Origin: Pachyseris speciosa
Taxonomy: Eukaryota > Cnidaria > Anthozoa > Scleractinia > Pachyseridae
DNA length: 64,000 nucleotides
Assembly: GCA_016490735.1 (NCBI GenBank)
Contig: JAEMWC010000565.1
Coordinates: 132,501 to 196,500, forward strand
Direction: 5' to 3'
The position numbers were made by a program, and so were the translations under genes. Positions 34,801-45,581 of this stretch are shown piece by piece; position 1 is the first letter of the stretch; the number at the start of each line of letters is the position of its first letter. Under the pieces are notes generated by a model that searched no databases, was not told where the DNA came from, and saw only the letters and a list, made by a program, of their open reading frames with translations.

Positions 34801-35150
34801 CTGTGCTCTTGTTTTCAGTTCTTTCAGCTTTCTGTTTCTGGCTTGAGTTGTTGTTATCTCTGGGACTGATGTACCTCTCACCTTTTTGAACTGATCGTTT
34901 TCCAACCGTTTTATGCACTTTTTCATTAATTCACTTTCCTTTAGCATCTCCTCAAATGACTTTTCTTTTTCTTTTTCTAGATCATGAAATTTTTTTGTCC
35001 AGTTGTCAACTTCTTCTTTTGCAAGGCTCAGCTATTCCTCTTATTTAAAAATCTCTGATGTCCATTCATCAACTGTTATAACTTCCTCTGCTAGAACAGC
35101 TATCTTTTTGTAGGAGGCCAGGAATGTACAATAACTCTAATAGAGAACCA
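31832..35150 (-). pseudogene. Multi-exon transposase-like family gene, decayed copy
   Basis: Exons on the minus strand, in order: a coiled-coil region (about 35100-34714), 34654-34231, 34082-33942, 33789-33626, 33519-33440, 33325-32836, 32527-32456, 32344-32194 and 32079-31832. From 34082 on, GT-AG sites and phases agree throughout. Landmarks are EDDKARVESILYLIDKFGV, GLPKSYLFKQCRNAL, RSDGARMSR, ELFLGGDYK, ILDELHLMLRV, GVSFSVCEK and GVEKNNDDARR. I recall a cnidarian/sponge multicopy family with this layout, usually annotated as uncharacterised. Its spaced acidic residues (SDGA, GGDYK, LDELH) and CLWCK (CLWYK here) suggest an RNase-H-like transposase fold, but that is inference. Decay includes two stops in the coiled coil, a +1 slip after PGKAPGA, and a phase clash at the AAAAAAA start of exon 34082. 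The gene may be recently dead or the errors may be assembly errors. Confidence 0.65.
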
Positions 35151-35410
35151 CGCGAGCCATGTTGTAGATCAGAATGAATCATCCCTTTAATCCATTCCCC
35201 TATAAGGTTACATTGCGTCACTAGTAAATGATTAACACCACATCTCCCTTTCAAAGTATTTCACTAAATGATTAATATTCTTATGGCAAAAATAAAAATA
35301 AAAAAAAAAGAACTGAAACATCTCGATAGAAAACTAGCAAAACAAAAAAAAAATAAGAATAAGAATAATACACAATGTTTCTCCGTTTGTCTCTATCGGG
35401 TGATATTGGA
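35151..35410. other. A-rich spacer; no LTR found
   Basis: A-rich, with runs of AAAAAAAAA and AAGAATAAG. A 3' LTR of the adjacent gypsy element would be expected here, but I find no matching partner beyond the 5' side. Confidence 0.35.
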
Positions 35411-36275
35411 CTACAAGTCAAGTTTTTGGGGTGTCCTTATCAGTCGTCCCGAACGCGTACGCATGACAGAGTCATCCGGTATAACGGCTGGTTCTGGAGC
35501 AGCTGGTCTATCCTCCTGGTGGAACGGCTTGTCGTCGCTGCTCAACGACTCGTCAGCATATGGTTGAAGAGCGGACCGGTTCCTCCTCAAGATACTGCCG
35601 GAAGCTTCTACCAGGTAAGATCGTAGCTTGTTAGCCTCCGCACAGTTCTTGACCGTAGCTGGTCTGTTTTCGTCATGAATCCATACACGCTCACCTGGCT
35701 GGAAAGGAACCAATTCCTTGACTCTGTCGCAAATCGTAGTTCTGTTTCTGTTTAATCTTCCGTTCACTCTCCTCCTGTCTCCATTTCTCTATTCCCGGCC
35801 AGCTGGGTTGAAGGGCTGCTGGAATACAAGGTAGTGTACATCTTATATGCCGGCCAAACAGTAACTCGGAAGGTGTCTTTCCACCTTGCAGCGGTGTGGA
35901 TCGATAGGCCAGAAGAGCTTTGGCAGGGTCTTCTTCTTTCTGTAGCAGGTTCTTCGCAGTTTGTACAGCTGTTTCTGCTTCCCCGTTAGACTGTACGTAG
36001 AGGGGGCTGCTCGTGACATGTTTGAATTCCCAGTCTCTAGCGAATTTGGAGAATTCTGCCGAATCGCACTGGGGGCCGTTATCCGAGCGCACAATTTCTG
36101 GTAGCCCGTGTCGAGCGAATACCGATTTGAGGGCTCGAATTGTTTCCATGGAGCTGCGTGAGGCTAGGTAGCTGACTTCGATGAACTTTGAGAAATAGTC
36201 CACCACAATCAGATAGGGCCGCTTTTTGACATAGCAAATATCCGTGCCGATCATTTGCCACGGTCTATTTGCCAC
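35411..36275 (-). pseudogene. gypsy integrase and C-terminal tail
   Basis: The integrase core reads GTDICYVKKRPYLIVVDYFSKF with the first catalytic Asp, then RSDNGPQCDS with the second and SNGEAETAVQ with the Glu. GGKTPSELLFGRHIR follows, and the tail contains the PGERVWIHDENRPATV block typical of the gypsy C-terminal domain. A frame change separates the core (to 35691) from that tail (35767-35411). It acted in cDNA integration. The upstream zinc-binding motif is in the neighbouring segment. Confidence 0.85.
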
Positions 36276-36960
36276 GGTCTATCCGGAATTGCACTTGGGA
36301 TCAAGCATTGCTTGACAAGATCCTCAATTTGCCGACTAAGACCTGGCCACCATACTGATCGCTTTGCCCTCTCGCGACATTTCGTGACACCTTGATGACC
36401 GTCGTGAATGCGGTCTAGGATCTCCAGCCTTATGGATGTAGGAATGACGATTCTGTCTGCCTTAAGAAGCAAGCCGTGGACGACTGAAATTTCATCCTTG
36501 ACTTGCCAGTAGGGTTGAAGTGCGTCTGGAACTCTGGGTCGTTCTGGCCAGCCTTCGCCACAGTACTCCTTTAGCGCCCGGCAGACTTCGTCTTCCTCTT
36601 GTTTTTCTCTAATCCGCTCAAGCTGTGTGTTAGAAGCTGGGAGGGAGTTAAATATGTGATGAACATATAGATTAATTTCTTCTTCGGGTCTTGGATCGTT
36701 CTCTTTGGTTTCCCCGACTATGGGTGCTCCGGAGAGTGCTTCAGCGGTGCTGCGGTGTTTGCCTGGGACATGGGAGACGCTGAAGTCGATTCTCAACAGT
36801 CGCATACGAAGCCGCTGGATTCTGGGCGACATCTCCTCTAAATTCTTTGAACCAAGGATAGGAACTAGCGGCTTGTGGTCTGTCTCCACAAGGAACTTTT
36901 TCCCAATTAGATAGTTCTGTTGGAGTGAGAGCGCGAGATATGAACACTATTGGCTTCCAC
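36251..36960 (-). pseudogene. gypsy RNase H end and integrase zinc-binding region
   Basis: It reads ETDHKPLVPILGSKNLEEM, RLRMRLLRIDFSVSHVPGKH and then HDGHQGVTKCRERA...VWWPGL...QC, the HHCC-type zinc-binding domain. The last Cys is missing because the frame ends at IPSAIPDRPWQ. A duplicated TTTGCCACGGTCTA string at 36250-36285 marks a small tandem duplication at the break. A frameshift near 36890 separates this frame from the RNase H catalytic start. Confidence 0.8.
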
Positions 36961-38280
36961 TTCCCATCGGTTTGTTTTTGGGTCAGGACGGCACCCAGAC
37001 CGTAAGATGATGCATCGGCAGACAACGTGGTTTCGAGGGAAGGATCGAAAATTGCAAGTGCTGGCGCGCAACTCAACTTTTCTTTGATGCTTTCAAAGGC
37101 ACTGCGTTGCTGGGGCCCCCAGATCCAGGAGTTGTTCTTGCTGAGAAGTTCACGTAGTGGGTGGGTGAGTTCAGCCAAGTTTGGAATGTACTTTCCTGAC
37201 TGGTTGACCATTCCCAGAAGTCTTCTGAGCTCGTGTATATCGGTAGGTTCAGCTAAGTACTTAACCGCAGTTATCTTGCTTGGGTCGGCGCGAATTCCAT
37301 CTTTTCCCACCAATTGGCCCAGAAATCGAACAGTCTCCTTTGAGAATTCACATTTTTCGGCGTTAAGTGTGACGTTTGCTTCTTGGAGCCTAACTAGGAC
37401 CGCCTCTAGCCTTTCGTCGTGCTCTGCTTGATTTGCACCGTACACAATGATGTCGTCCATCTGACATTCGACCCCAGGTAGGTCTTCCAGGATTCTTTGC
37501 ATGATCCGTTGGAAATGTTCTGGGGCGGAAGAAATATCAAATGGTAGACGCGTATAGCAGTACCGGCCCCATGGAGTGATAAACGTGGTTAGCAGCTTTG
37601 AGCTGTCTTTCAACTTTCGTTGCCAGAACCCACTTTTGGCATCCAGCTTGGATATCACTTTCGGACCGCAGCTTTCCCAGTGTTTGCTCTGTTGTGGGCA
37701 TCGGATGGTTCTCGCGAAGTACAGCTTTGTTCAGCTGAATGAAGTCACCACATATGCGGACGTTTCCATTTGACCTTGGGACTACTACGATGGGTGAGCA
37801 CCACTCTGTGGGCACATCTACCTTTTCGATCACTCCCATTGTTTCCATACGGTCCAGTTCTCCCTTGACTTTTTGCAGCAAGGGGATTGGAACACGTCTC
37901 GGTGTGGTCTGGTTGAAGGGTTCATACGATGACGTCAGTTTGATCTCATATTCTCCGTCCATGCAACCCAGGCCACTGAAGAGCTTTGGAAAGCGTTCCT
38001 TAATTCCTTCTACTGGGTGAGCCACGGCTGCAACCTTTGCGATGGTTTCTAATGCTAAGCAGGCGGATCTAACGAGAAGAGGGGTCTCCAAGTTCTCAAC
38101 AACGTAAATATCTTCTACGCAGGATTTTCCTTTAAGTTCAAGATTCGCTTTTAGTACCCCCAGGCGCGACAGTGGGCTTTTGCACGGGCCAAATAGTTTC
38201 TTGCGTGATCTTTCAAGCTTGTTTTTCCCGAAAAAAAGCGAATAGATCGACCCACCGATAACTGTTACGTCGGTTCCGCT
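36890..38280 (-). pseudogene. gypsy protease end, reverse transcriptase and RNase H start (copy 1)
   Basis: From 38280 downward the frame reads the protease end (KLFGPCK), the PR-RT linker, WCSPIVVVPRSNGNVRICGD, KLDAKSGFWQ, FITPWGRYCYTRLPF, then the polymerase box CQMDDIIVYG (an MDD version of YxDD), FLGQLVGKDGI and RNase H with LSADASSYGLGAVLTQ. A one-base slip near 37650 separates the two reading frames. The reverse transcriptase copied element RNA to cDNA. This copy retains a 60-bp segment (about 37920-37978) that copy 2 lacks. Confidence 0.85.
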
Positions 38281-39400
38281 GCACTGTGTTGCTGGGGCCC
38301 CCAGATCCAGGAGTTCTTCTTGCTGAGAAGTTCACGTAGTGGGTGGGTGAGTTCAGCCAAGTTTGGAATGTACTTTCCTGACTGGTTGACCATTCCCAGA
38401 AATCGTCTGAGCTCGTGTATATCGGTAGGTTCAGCTAAGTACTTAACCGCAGTTATCTTGCTTGGGTCGGCGCGAATTCCATCTTTTCCCACCAATTGGC
38501 CCAGAAATCGAACAGTCTCCTTTGAGAATTCACATTTTTCGGCGTTAAGTGTGACGTTTGCTTCTTGGAGCCTAACTAGGACCGCCTCTAGCCTTTCGTC
38601 GTGCTCTGCTTGATTTGCGCCGTACACAATGATGTCGTCCATCTGACATTCGACCCCAGGTAGGTCTTCCAGGATTCTTTGCATGCTCCGTTGGAAATGT
38701 TCTGGGGCGGAAGAAATACCTAATGGTAGACGCGTATAGCAGTACCGGCCCCATGGAGTGATAAACGTGGTTAGCAGCTTTGAGCTCTCTTTCAACTTTC
38801 GTTGCCAGAACCCACTGTTGGCATCCAGCTTGGATATCACTTTCGCACCGCAGCTTTCCCAGTGTTTGCTCTGTTGTGGGCATCGGATGGTTCTCGCGAA
38901 GTACAGCTTTGTTCAGCTGAATGAAGTCACCACATATGCGGACGTTTCCATTTGACTTTGGGACTACTACGATGGGTGAGCACCACTCTGTGGGCACATC
39001 TACCTTTTCGATCACTCCCATTGTTTCCATACGGTCCAGTTCCCTTGATTTTTGGCAGCAAGGGGATTGGAACACGTCTCGGTGTGGTCTGGTTGAAGGG
39101 GAGCTTTGGAAAGCGTTCCTTAATTCCTTCTACTGGGTGAGCCACGGCTGCAACCTTTGCGATGGTTTCTAATGCTAAGCAGGCGGATCTACCGAGGAGT
39201 GGGGTCTCCAAGTTCTCGACAACGTAAATATCTTCTACGCAGGATTTTCCTTTAAGTTCAAGATTCGCTTTAAGTACCCCCAGGCACGACAGTGGCCTTT
39301 TGCACGGGCCAAATAGTTACTTGCGTGATCTTTCAAGCTTGTTTTTCCCGAAAAAACGCGAATAGATCGACCCACCGATAACTGTTACGTCGGCTCCGCT
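38281..39400 (-). pseudogene. gypsy protease-RT segment, tandem copy 2
   Basis: It repeats 37096-38280 in direct order and stops abruptly at GCTGGGGCCCCCAGATCCAG, where copy 1 continues into RNase H. Compared with copy 1 it has a stop after KLERSRK (where copy 1 has a Lys codon) and a 60-bp deletion around 39100. The sharp junction GGTTCCGCT|GCACTG marks the tandem boundary. Confidence 0.85.
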
Positions 39401-40123
39401 GTCTAGCTTGAACTGAATTTTTGTGCCATTAACGTCAATCTCTTCCTTCCAAGGTTTTCCGTCCACGTTTCCAATCTCTCCGAGGAAGAATCCGTCATCG
39501 TCCCGCTCTTCTTGCTCATCCAAATCGTCGGCTGCAATCACGCCAACTTTCTTTGGAGCAGACAAGCAAACTTTGGCGAAATGACCTCTTTTGTTACACT
39601 TGGCACACGTAGCGTCCTTTGCGGGGTATTTTTGGCGTGCGTGATATTCCGAGATAACGCCGCAACGCATGCATTTCGTTGGTCGCCTTTGTGGCCAATT
39701 CTGTCGTCGGTCATGGTATGCTTTCGATCCTTTTACTTCATCGATTTTTGTTGGTACTCCGCTTCGAAGCGATTCTTGTTGCTTTTTAACTGACTCTGCC
39801 TGGCACTGTTTATCGCCGATTGTAGCGTAAGGGCTGAATCCATCTGGAGTTTCTCACTCAGCTTGACATTTCGCAATCCCACTACGATACGATCTCTAAT
39901 TAACTCGTCTCGAAGGGTTCCAAATTCACAGTACTGAGACAAACAATAGAGATCTGTGATAAATGCGTCAACTGGCTCATCCGGTTCTTGCTTTCGCATG
40001 TTAAACTTTTCCCGTTCGAAGATCACATTTCTTTTTATGACGAAATGTGATCGAATTTTTCTTTCACTTTGCTGTATTTCTTCTCGTCTCCCTCGGCGAA
40101 AGTAAAGCTCTTTAAAATGTCGT
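39401..40123 (-). pseudogene. gypsy gag 3' half, zinc knuckle and protease start
   Basis: Gag reads FDHFVIKRNVIFEREKFN, RKQEPDEPVDAFITDLYCLS and LRDELIRDRIVVGL, the retrotransposon gag core. After a stop near 39733 the next frame has a zinc knuckle CAKCNKRGHFAKVC (about 39605-39560) and the protease active site LDSGADVTVI near 39395-39420. The gag N-terminal half is absent beyond 40123. Confidence 0.85.
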
Positions 40124-40819
40124 CAAATTTAGGTCAAATTCATAGGCCAAAAAGTCAATCTGGTACATGGATTTACCTCCAAAAACTATTTTTCTGGATA
40201 AACATATCACTTCATTTTACTTTTTATCGCAAATCTAGCTTGGGTAAATAAAACGCAAAAATTTGACAGCGTCTTGAAACCAGGCACCTGACCTAATCGC
40301 TTGACAGTTAACCTTTCACGCCGCGATTATTATCTCGAACATTAAACCTGAAATGTTCGCCTGTGGGTCTTAATCCGGTGAAATAGTTGTTTTAAGCCTC
40401 CAGATATCAGCTATTGTAATTTAAAAACAGTTTCTAGCCGCAAACGAGTATATTTAGCAAAGGCTTATTTTGAATAATAAAGCTTAAACATTTGGCGGTT
40501 AGCGAGTACAGACAATGCACGCAACAAAATGTCGCTTTATAAATCGTTATCGAGAAAAATGTTTAGGAAAACTAGAAGAATAAATTGTTGAATAAATACT
40601 TGGAGTCATTTCTTACTTTAATCTCGCCTATCTTGATAAGAAATGGTAACATTGCTGCTGACGTCTTTGAGTTACTTCGTGGCGTGACGATGCACTCGGA
40701 TTACATATTAACCATTGACACAGAATACCCAGGCTAATGGATGATTCAATTTGTTTTGATTTTCGTTCGGTTATTGTCAGTCGGTGTCGGCATTACAATT
40801 ACATTTTCACAACCTCCGT

Positions 40820-41769
40820 AGTTCCTAGTGGCTAATGAATCCCCGCTAGACAGTTCAGCCTCTTGTAAGCTGCACATGTGAGAAATTTATTATTTTTGGG
40901 GTGTAATATTTACACGTGGTTCCTAGCAGAAGCTCATTGCTATTGCTCCTTCACATACTGATTATATTAATTGTAGTAGACCTGGTAATGAAAGTTCTAG
41001 AATACTTCGATTTTGACGCCCCTGTTCCACGGCCAAAGTTCTGCAAAATACCTATAAAAACACCTATTAAGGTATTTCTGTCTCATTTTACATGATGAAT
41101 GTAAAACCTATTGAGACAACACGTTCTGTTCTCTTTCATTTGCGAACACAGTTCCCTGTCTAAACTGTTTAGACTTTTGTGACCGACCTGTTTATCATAT
41201 TAAAAGTGAGTAAAATATGAGCCCTACGTTATTCTCTGAAAATATGTTTAATGGGGTATGGGGCGTAAAGAATTGATTAGCCTGCGTTGCAAGCGTAAAT
41301 GGGGAAGGGAGGCCAGGAGAGACGAACACCAGTGTCCCGTCCTGAGCTTCCATTAGCGCAATCCCTCCCACTGCCCAGTTTTACGCGTGCTCCGCAGGCT
41401 AGAAATTAGGAGGCTAGTGGGAGGCCCGTTCTCATTAGATGTTACTCTTTCAGCTTGGCCAGGTTCAGATCGCTTCAGTTGCGAATTATTATTTCGCCCT
41501 ATACTCCACGAGCTAGTGAGATGTTCCTTTGCCACTGATACATCGAAACGATATGGGTGCATGTGGTAAACATATCTCGATTTCTGTCTTACTCATTATA
41601 ATCGCAAGCTGAAACAAATCCACTTTAAAGAATCCATGTATACTGCCTTGCGTTTGTTATTAAAACCGCCTTCCGTTGATAAGTCAAAGTAGTTGCATAC
41701 AATACGAAGCATAGCAATGCTGAGCTGCCTCAGCCGCCTTTCTTTGTACAAGGCACAGATGTCTAGGTT
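40820..41769. other. Interior of the inverted-repeat element, no gene
   Basis: Non-coding. A segment at 41280-41400 bounded by AGCCTGCGTTGCAAGCG and its inverse-like CGTGCTCCGCAGGCT looks like another short repeat. The 9-bp target duplication of the next element starts at 41761. Confidence 0.4.
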
Positions 41770-42180
41770 CCTGGGGGGGGGGGGGGGGGGGTACTCCCAG
41801 AAAAATTGGGTGGATGTGCGGCCCGCTTCCTGAAACCCTTACCCTATTTCAGACCAATATCTGTGAATTTCCCTACGCCATTTCAGACCCGACAAAAAAA
41901 TTGATACCCTATTTCAGACCTATTTCACGTACACAGTTGGCGTAAACATAATTAAAAGAGAAAAAAGAAGAGCTTTTGATTCTGGTCTTATCGGCTAAAG
42001 ATGAAGAAGTAGCTTCTTCTAAAAAACATACCGAATTCAAGACTAGAGTGCAGAAACCATACACTATTTCAGACCAAAATGGTCAAAATTGATATCCTTT
42101 TTCAGACCAAAACGGCTAAAAAACCATACCCTTTGGGGCCGCACATACCTATATAGCTCATATAAGGCAGTACCTCCCGG
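41770..42180. mobile_element. CCTATTTCAGACC element, copy 1, 9-bp target duplication
   Basis: GTCTAGGTT occurs at 41761-41769 and 42181-42189. The element begins CC, a run of about 20 G and GTACT, and ends AGTACCTCCCGG. The interior has repeated CCCTATTTCAGACC units. The 9-bp duplication suggests a Mutator-like (MULE) family. The second copy (43871-45581) also has a 9-bp duplication. Confidence 0.85.
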
Positions 42181-42189
42181 GTCTAGGTT

Positions 42190-42821
42190 GTCATATACAA
42201 TTGGATGAAGCAACTGTACTTCTTGAAGTATGGTATTTGCTGCTGCTTTTCTGCCACCGTGATATCTGGCACTGAAAGGTCACCTTGATCATAACGACAT
42301 TTCGCCGCCATTCTAGAAGAAAAAAAAAACTGCACTTGCTACGTGGTGAGATACTCGTGTCTCTTGAACAGCGTCGAGCCATCCATTATCTTGGCAAATC
42401 TCATGTCTCGGGCTACAGTCACTAGTAAATGACATTTTGAAAACTGAAGATAGCTACATTGAAATCGATAAAATAATATTTGATCCAAAGAATCATTAGA
42501 GAAGACACAAGTGAAAGTACTTTTATTATCTTAGAATCTCAAGCTCTCCCTTTCTCCTTTCTTTTTTTTTTTTGTGTTGTTGTTGTTGTTGTTGTTGTTT
42601 TTTGTTTTGATTTGTTTGTTCAATCTCGCACAAATACACTTATCTCTTTTTTTCCTCTTTTTTAATCCTGTACTGTAATATAATTGCCTCTGTTTTAATA
42701 GACTGGCCTGCCACGATTAGCTAAGCTACCTGCAGGTCAGTCTAAATTGTAATATCTCTATTCATTTTATTTTTAATAAACCTTTATGAACCTTATGAAC
42801 ATTAATTGGATCCTCTTTTTT
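42190..42821. other. Non-coding, TTG-rich tail
   Basis: A TTG repeat at 42570-42605 is followed by AT-rich sequence ending TTTTAATAAACCTTTATGAACC, which looks like a retroelement or transcript 3' end. No coding motif. Confidence 0.4.
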
Positions 42822-43160
42822 GGCCTGCTGCCTGGCCAAGGTTAAATTTTCCCTCCAAGTATTTCTTCTGAGTATCACTGACTCGAGTGAACTTTTTGGT
42901 GTTCCTCAAGGCCCACCCCTGGGATAAAGTGTTGGCGCTTACTGAGATGTATCCTTGTTCAAGCACTGTCAAGACTGCACTCGAGCCTTCGACTAAAAGG
43001 GCCTGGTATTTCTTTTGTAGCCAAGTCCAACAGAGTGCATCTCTCATGCAACATCTTGCAATGACCAAACAATAGGTGCTTTTCCAAACCGGAATGCCTC
43101 TGCTACAATTTGACGCATCCTTCATTTGGGTACGTAAGGAGTTCACTTGAGAACTTCCTC
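42822..43160 (-). pseudogene. Decayed C2H2 zinc-finger gene fragment of a cnidarian family
   Basis: One minus-strand frame reads PNEGCVKL, a stop, then QRHSGLEKHLLFGH, a C2H2-like finger whose first Cys is Tyr here. It continues KMLHERCTLLDLATKE. After a slip, another frame reads SQGWALRNTKKFTRVSDTQK and KYLEGKFNLGQAAGQKRGSN. I recall coral multicopy proteins with this order: finger, then GWALK...TRFTEKQKxYL...KFxxGExTGxKADP. The copy is dead (lost Cys, stop, frameshift). Its position inside the inverted-repeat element raises the possibility that the element carried it. Confidence 0.55.
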
Positions 43161-43791
43161 TGACAAGTGTGGCAAAACCACATGAAGCTATTAAATTACA
43201 ATTTCTAACTTTAATATATACGCAGTATTCTCCGGTTACGTATGTTATGTACAAATAAAACCAAAATCGACATTATTTTGAAAGGCCAAAGGATACAACT
43301 CTTTTTACAAGAAATATTAATCGCGCTAAAACAAGACAGCTCCAAAACACGTGCACCGCAATTCTGCGAAATTTGATACCAGGAAGTGCACAACGTTATC
43401 CCGAGACAATGAGCTCGTTGAAAGAAAAAAACAGCAACAAAACAATTAATAGCAAAAAACAAACAAGCAAACACAGGGCAAGAATTAGGACGCTCTCACG
43501 CGACCCTGGGTGTCCTGTGACCATGGTTTTGTTTGTAGCCAGGCCGCTGAGAGTGTTTCGAACAAACTATGAAGACGCAGCAATGTTACCATTTCTTATC
43601 AAGATAGGCGAGATTAAGGTAAGAAATAACTCCAAGTATTTATTTTTTGTCACACCAGAAATAATAAATATGGCTCACCCATGTGCAGCTTTCAAGAGAC
43701 TGAACTCTCTAGCGCGCATTCATCAGTCACTAGTAACTATTATAATAGTTCTTAACAGAATTGGCGGGTCAACACGGAGGTTGTGAAAATG

Positions 43792-43823
<32 letters not shown>

Positions 43824-43870
43824 CTTTTCAAAGTGAGGTCTGGTGCACAACCATTCATATGGAAATGAGT

Positions 43871-45581
43871 CCTGGGGTGGGGTACTGCCTTACATCGCCC
43901 AGAATGAAGCGACTCATCCGGGACTTTTTCAAGGGGGCCGCGCGAGATTTGAAATGCACTAATGAGATAAGACACTCGCACAAAAGAGAAATTGGCGTAG
44001 AAGCGACTACCAGCGCATATTTTAGTCGCATTTTGGAGTTACCTTTTCGCGCTTTCAATGAGTTAGCATATGGCTTTTGTGAATGAGACCTCACTGAAGG
44101 AATCCAGACTTTTTCGGGGCTTTTTCAAGCAATGGAAGTGGTTGGAAATTGTACTTGAATTCGGCCTATTTTGGGACTTTTGCAGTATGAGGAAATTATT
44201 CATAGCCGAATTTTTTCGTAGCAAGTCGTTCTTGTTAAGAGTTAGCATATGGCTTTGTTTCCTTGTTACTTAAAGAAGCTCCCTGCTAATTTTCGGATGA
44301 AAAGAACAATTTAAAGTGGTTGGAAATCTCAACTTTGAATCTTTCCTACTGACCTCGTAGGCTTGTTGCTGCCCAGCACTTGCATGACAATAGCTCGGGT
44401 TTGCTTTGAAATTCCCGCTAGAGTTTAATGTATTCATGACTAAGCCTCCGTTAACAATAGGACATGCCGCAGCAATTGCTTGGGTCGGGATTTGGAACTG
44501 AGTGATCACAAATACCATCCAATAGTGATGTATAAAAGCCGGGCTCGTATCTCGCACGCTTTGACATGTTGCTCTAAGCTGATTTCAAACAACTGAATAC
44601 AGTGCTTGGATTAAAACGTTTATAATGCTTTCATCATTAAAACCATAACAGTGATCACAAAACAATGCTCACTCAGGTTCCTGCTCAGGCGTAAGACGCG
44701 TCGCCTGCTTTTTGCTTCTGTGACAGGCTTAGGATTTCATCGGTTTACGACCTATATTCTTTTTAAAGTGCGCGATCCACGTATCGACTATCTGAAAGGA
44801 TAAAGTGAAAGACTCCGTCTATAACTGAACTGCTTTGACCGGTTGAGTTTTAAAAATCGAAACCATGAAATACGCGCGAATGAAAGGAAGATTGTTTTGC
44901 AAGTAATTTTTGGCTACCGCGCTCAGACCATTCCAAGTATAACACGTCAAAATAAAAATTAAAAAATATAAGAAGAAGAGAATCTAGTTGCACGCGAATT
45001 TGTCGACAATACACTTTGTAAAGAGCGCGGCCGCCTTTATTAGGACGCCACTCTTTACTTTATCACACCTTGAGAATTACTTCGCACATCAAACCCTTTC
45101 ATTGACGGCCACCGATTCTTTCACGAGAGAAGTCGGTTTTCCGAAAACTTAATCTCTGCAATTATTATTCCGCGCATTGAGAAAGTAGACACTGTAAGTA
45201 AATGTCGCGAAAGACAATAGCATTCTGGGCGATGATATGAGCTATATAGGTATATGCGGCCCCAAAGGGTGTGGTTTTTAGCCGTTTTGGTCTGAAAGAG
45301 GGTATGATTTGTGCACTCTTGTCTTGAATTTGGTATGTTTTTTAGAAGAAACTACTTCTTCCTCTTTAGCCGATAAGACCATCAAGAAAAGCCGTTCTTT
45401 TTTGTCTTTTAATTATGTTTACGCCAACTGTGTACGTGAAATAGGTCTGAAATAGGGTTACATTTTCGGTCAGGTCTGAAATAGGATAGGGAAAATCGCA
45501 GATTTTGGTCTGAAATAGGGGTAATAGTTTCAGGAAGCGGGCCGCACACCCCCACCCGATTTTTCTGGGAGTACCCCCCGG
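43871..45581. mobile_element. CCTATTTCAGACC element, copy 2, itself interrupted
   Basis: GAAATGAGT flanks both sides (43862-43870 and 45582-45590). Its left tip is CCTGGGGTGGGGTACTGCCT and its right tip GAGTACCCCCCGG. In inverse orientation to copy 1 it carries the same GACC/CTATTTCAG repeats (45240-45540). A further element (43893-45234) lies at its CTTA|TATGAGC site, so the element itself is about 370 bp. Confidence 0.85.
43893..45234. mobile_element. Innermost 1.3-kb element with CATCGCCC ends
   Basis: CATCGCCCAGAATG at 43893-43906 and its exact complement at 45221-45234 bound this element. Comparing with the intact copy at 41770-42180 shows CCTTATATGAGC as the empty site. No transposase is recognised. 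The interior has two related GTTAGCATATGGCTTT segments (44060 and 44240). Confidence 0.7.

Larger units (their letters stand above)
35411..40123 (-). mobile_element. Ty3/gypsy LTR retrotransposon, broken, LTRs not found
   Basis: Minus-strand order is gag fragment, zinc knuckle, protease, reverse transcriptase, RNase H, integrase, the Ty3/gypsy order. A 1.2-kb protease-to-RT segment is present twice in tandem (37096-38280 and 38281-39400). The 5' end of gag is cut at 40123 by the inverted-repeat element that starts at 40124, and no LTR pair or primer-binding site is recognisable. Several frameshifts and stops make the copy inactive. Confidence 0.9.

Noticed and set aside
43373..43786. 137-codon plus-strand frame
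   Set aside because: It lies over a partial copy of the inverted-repeat arm with no domain.
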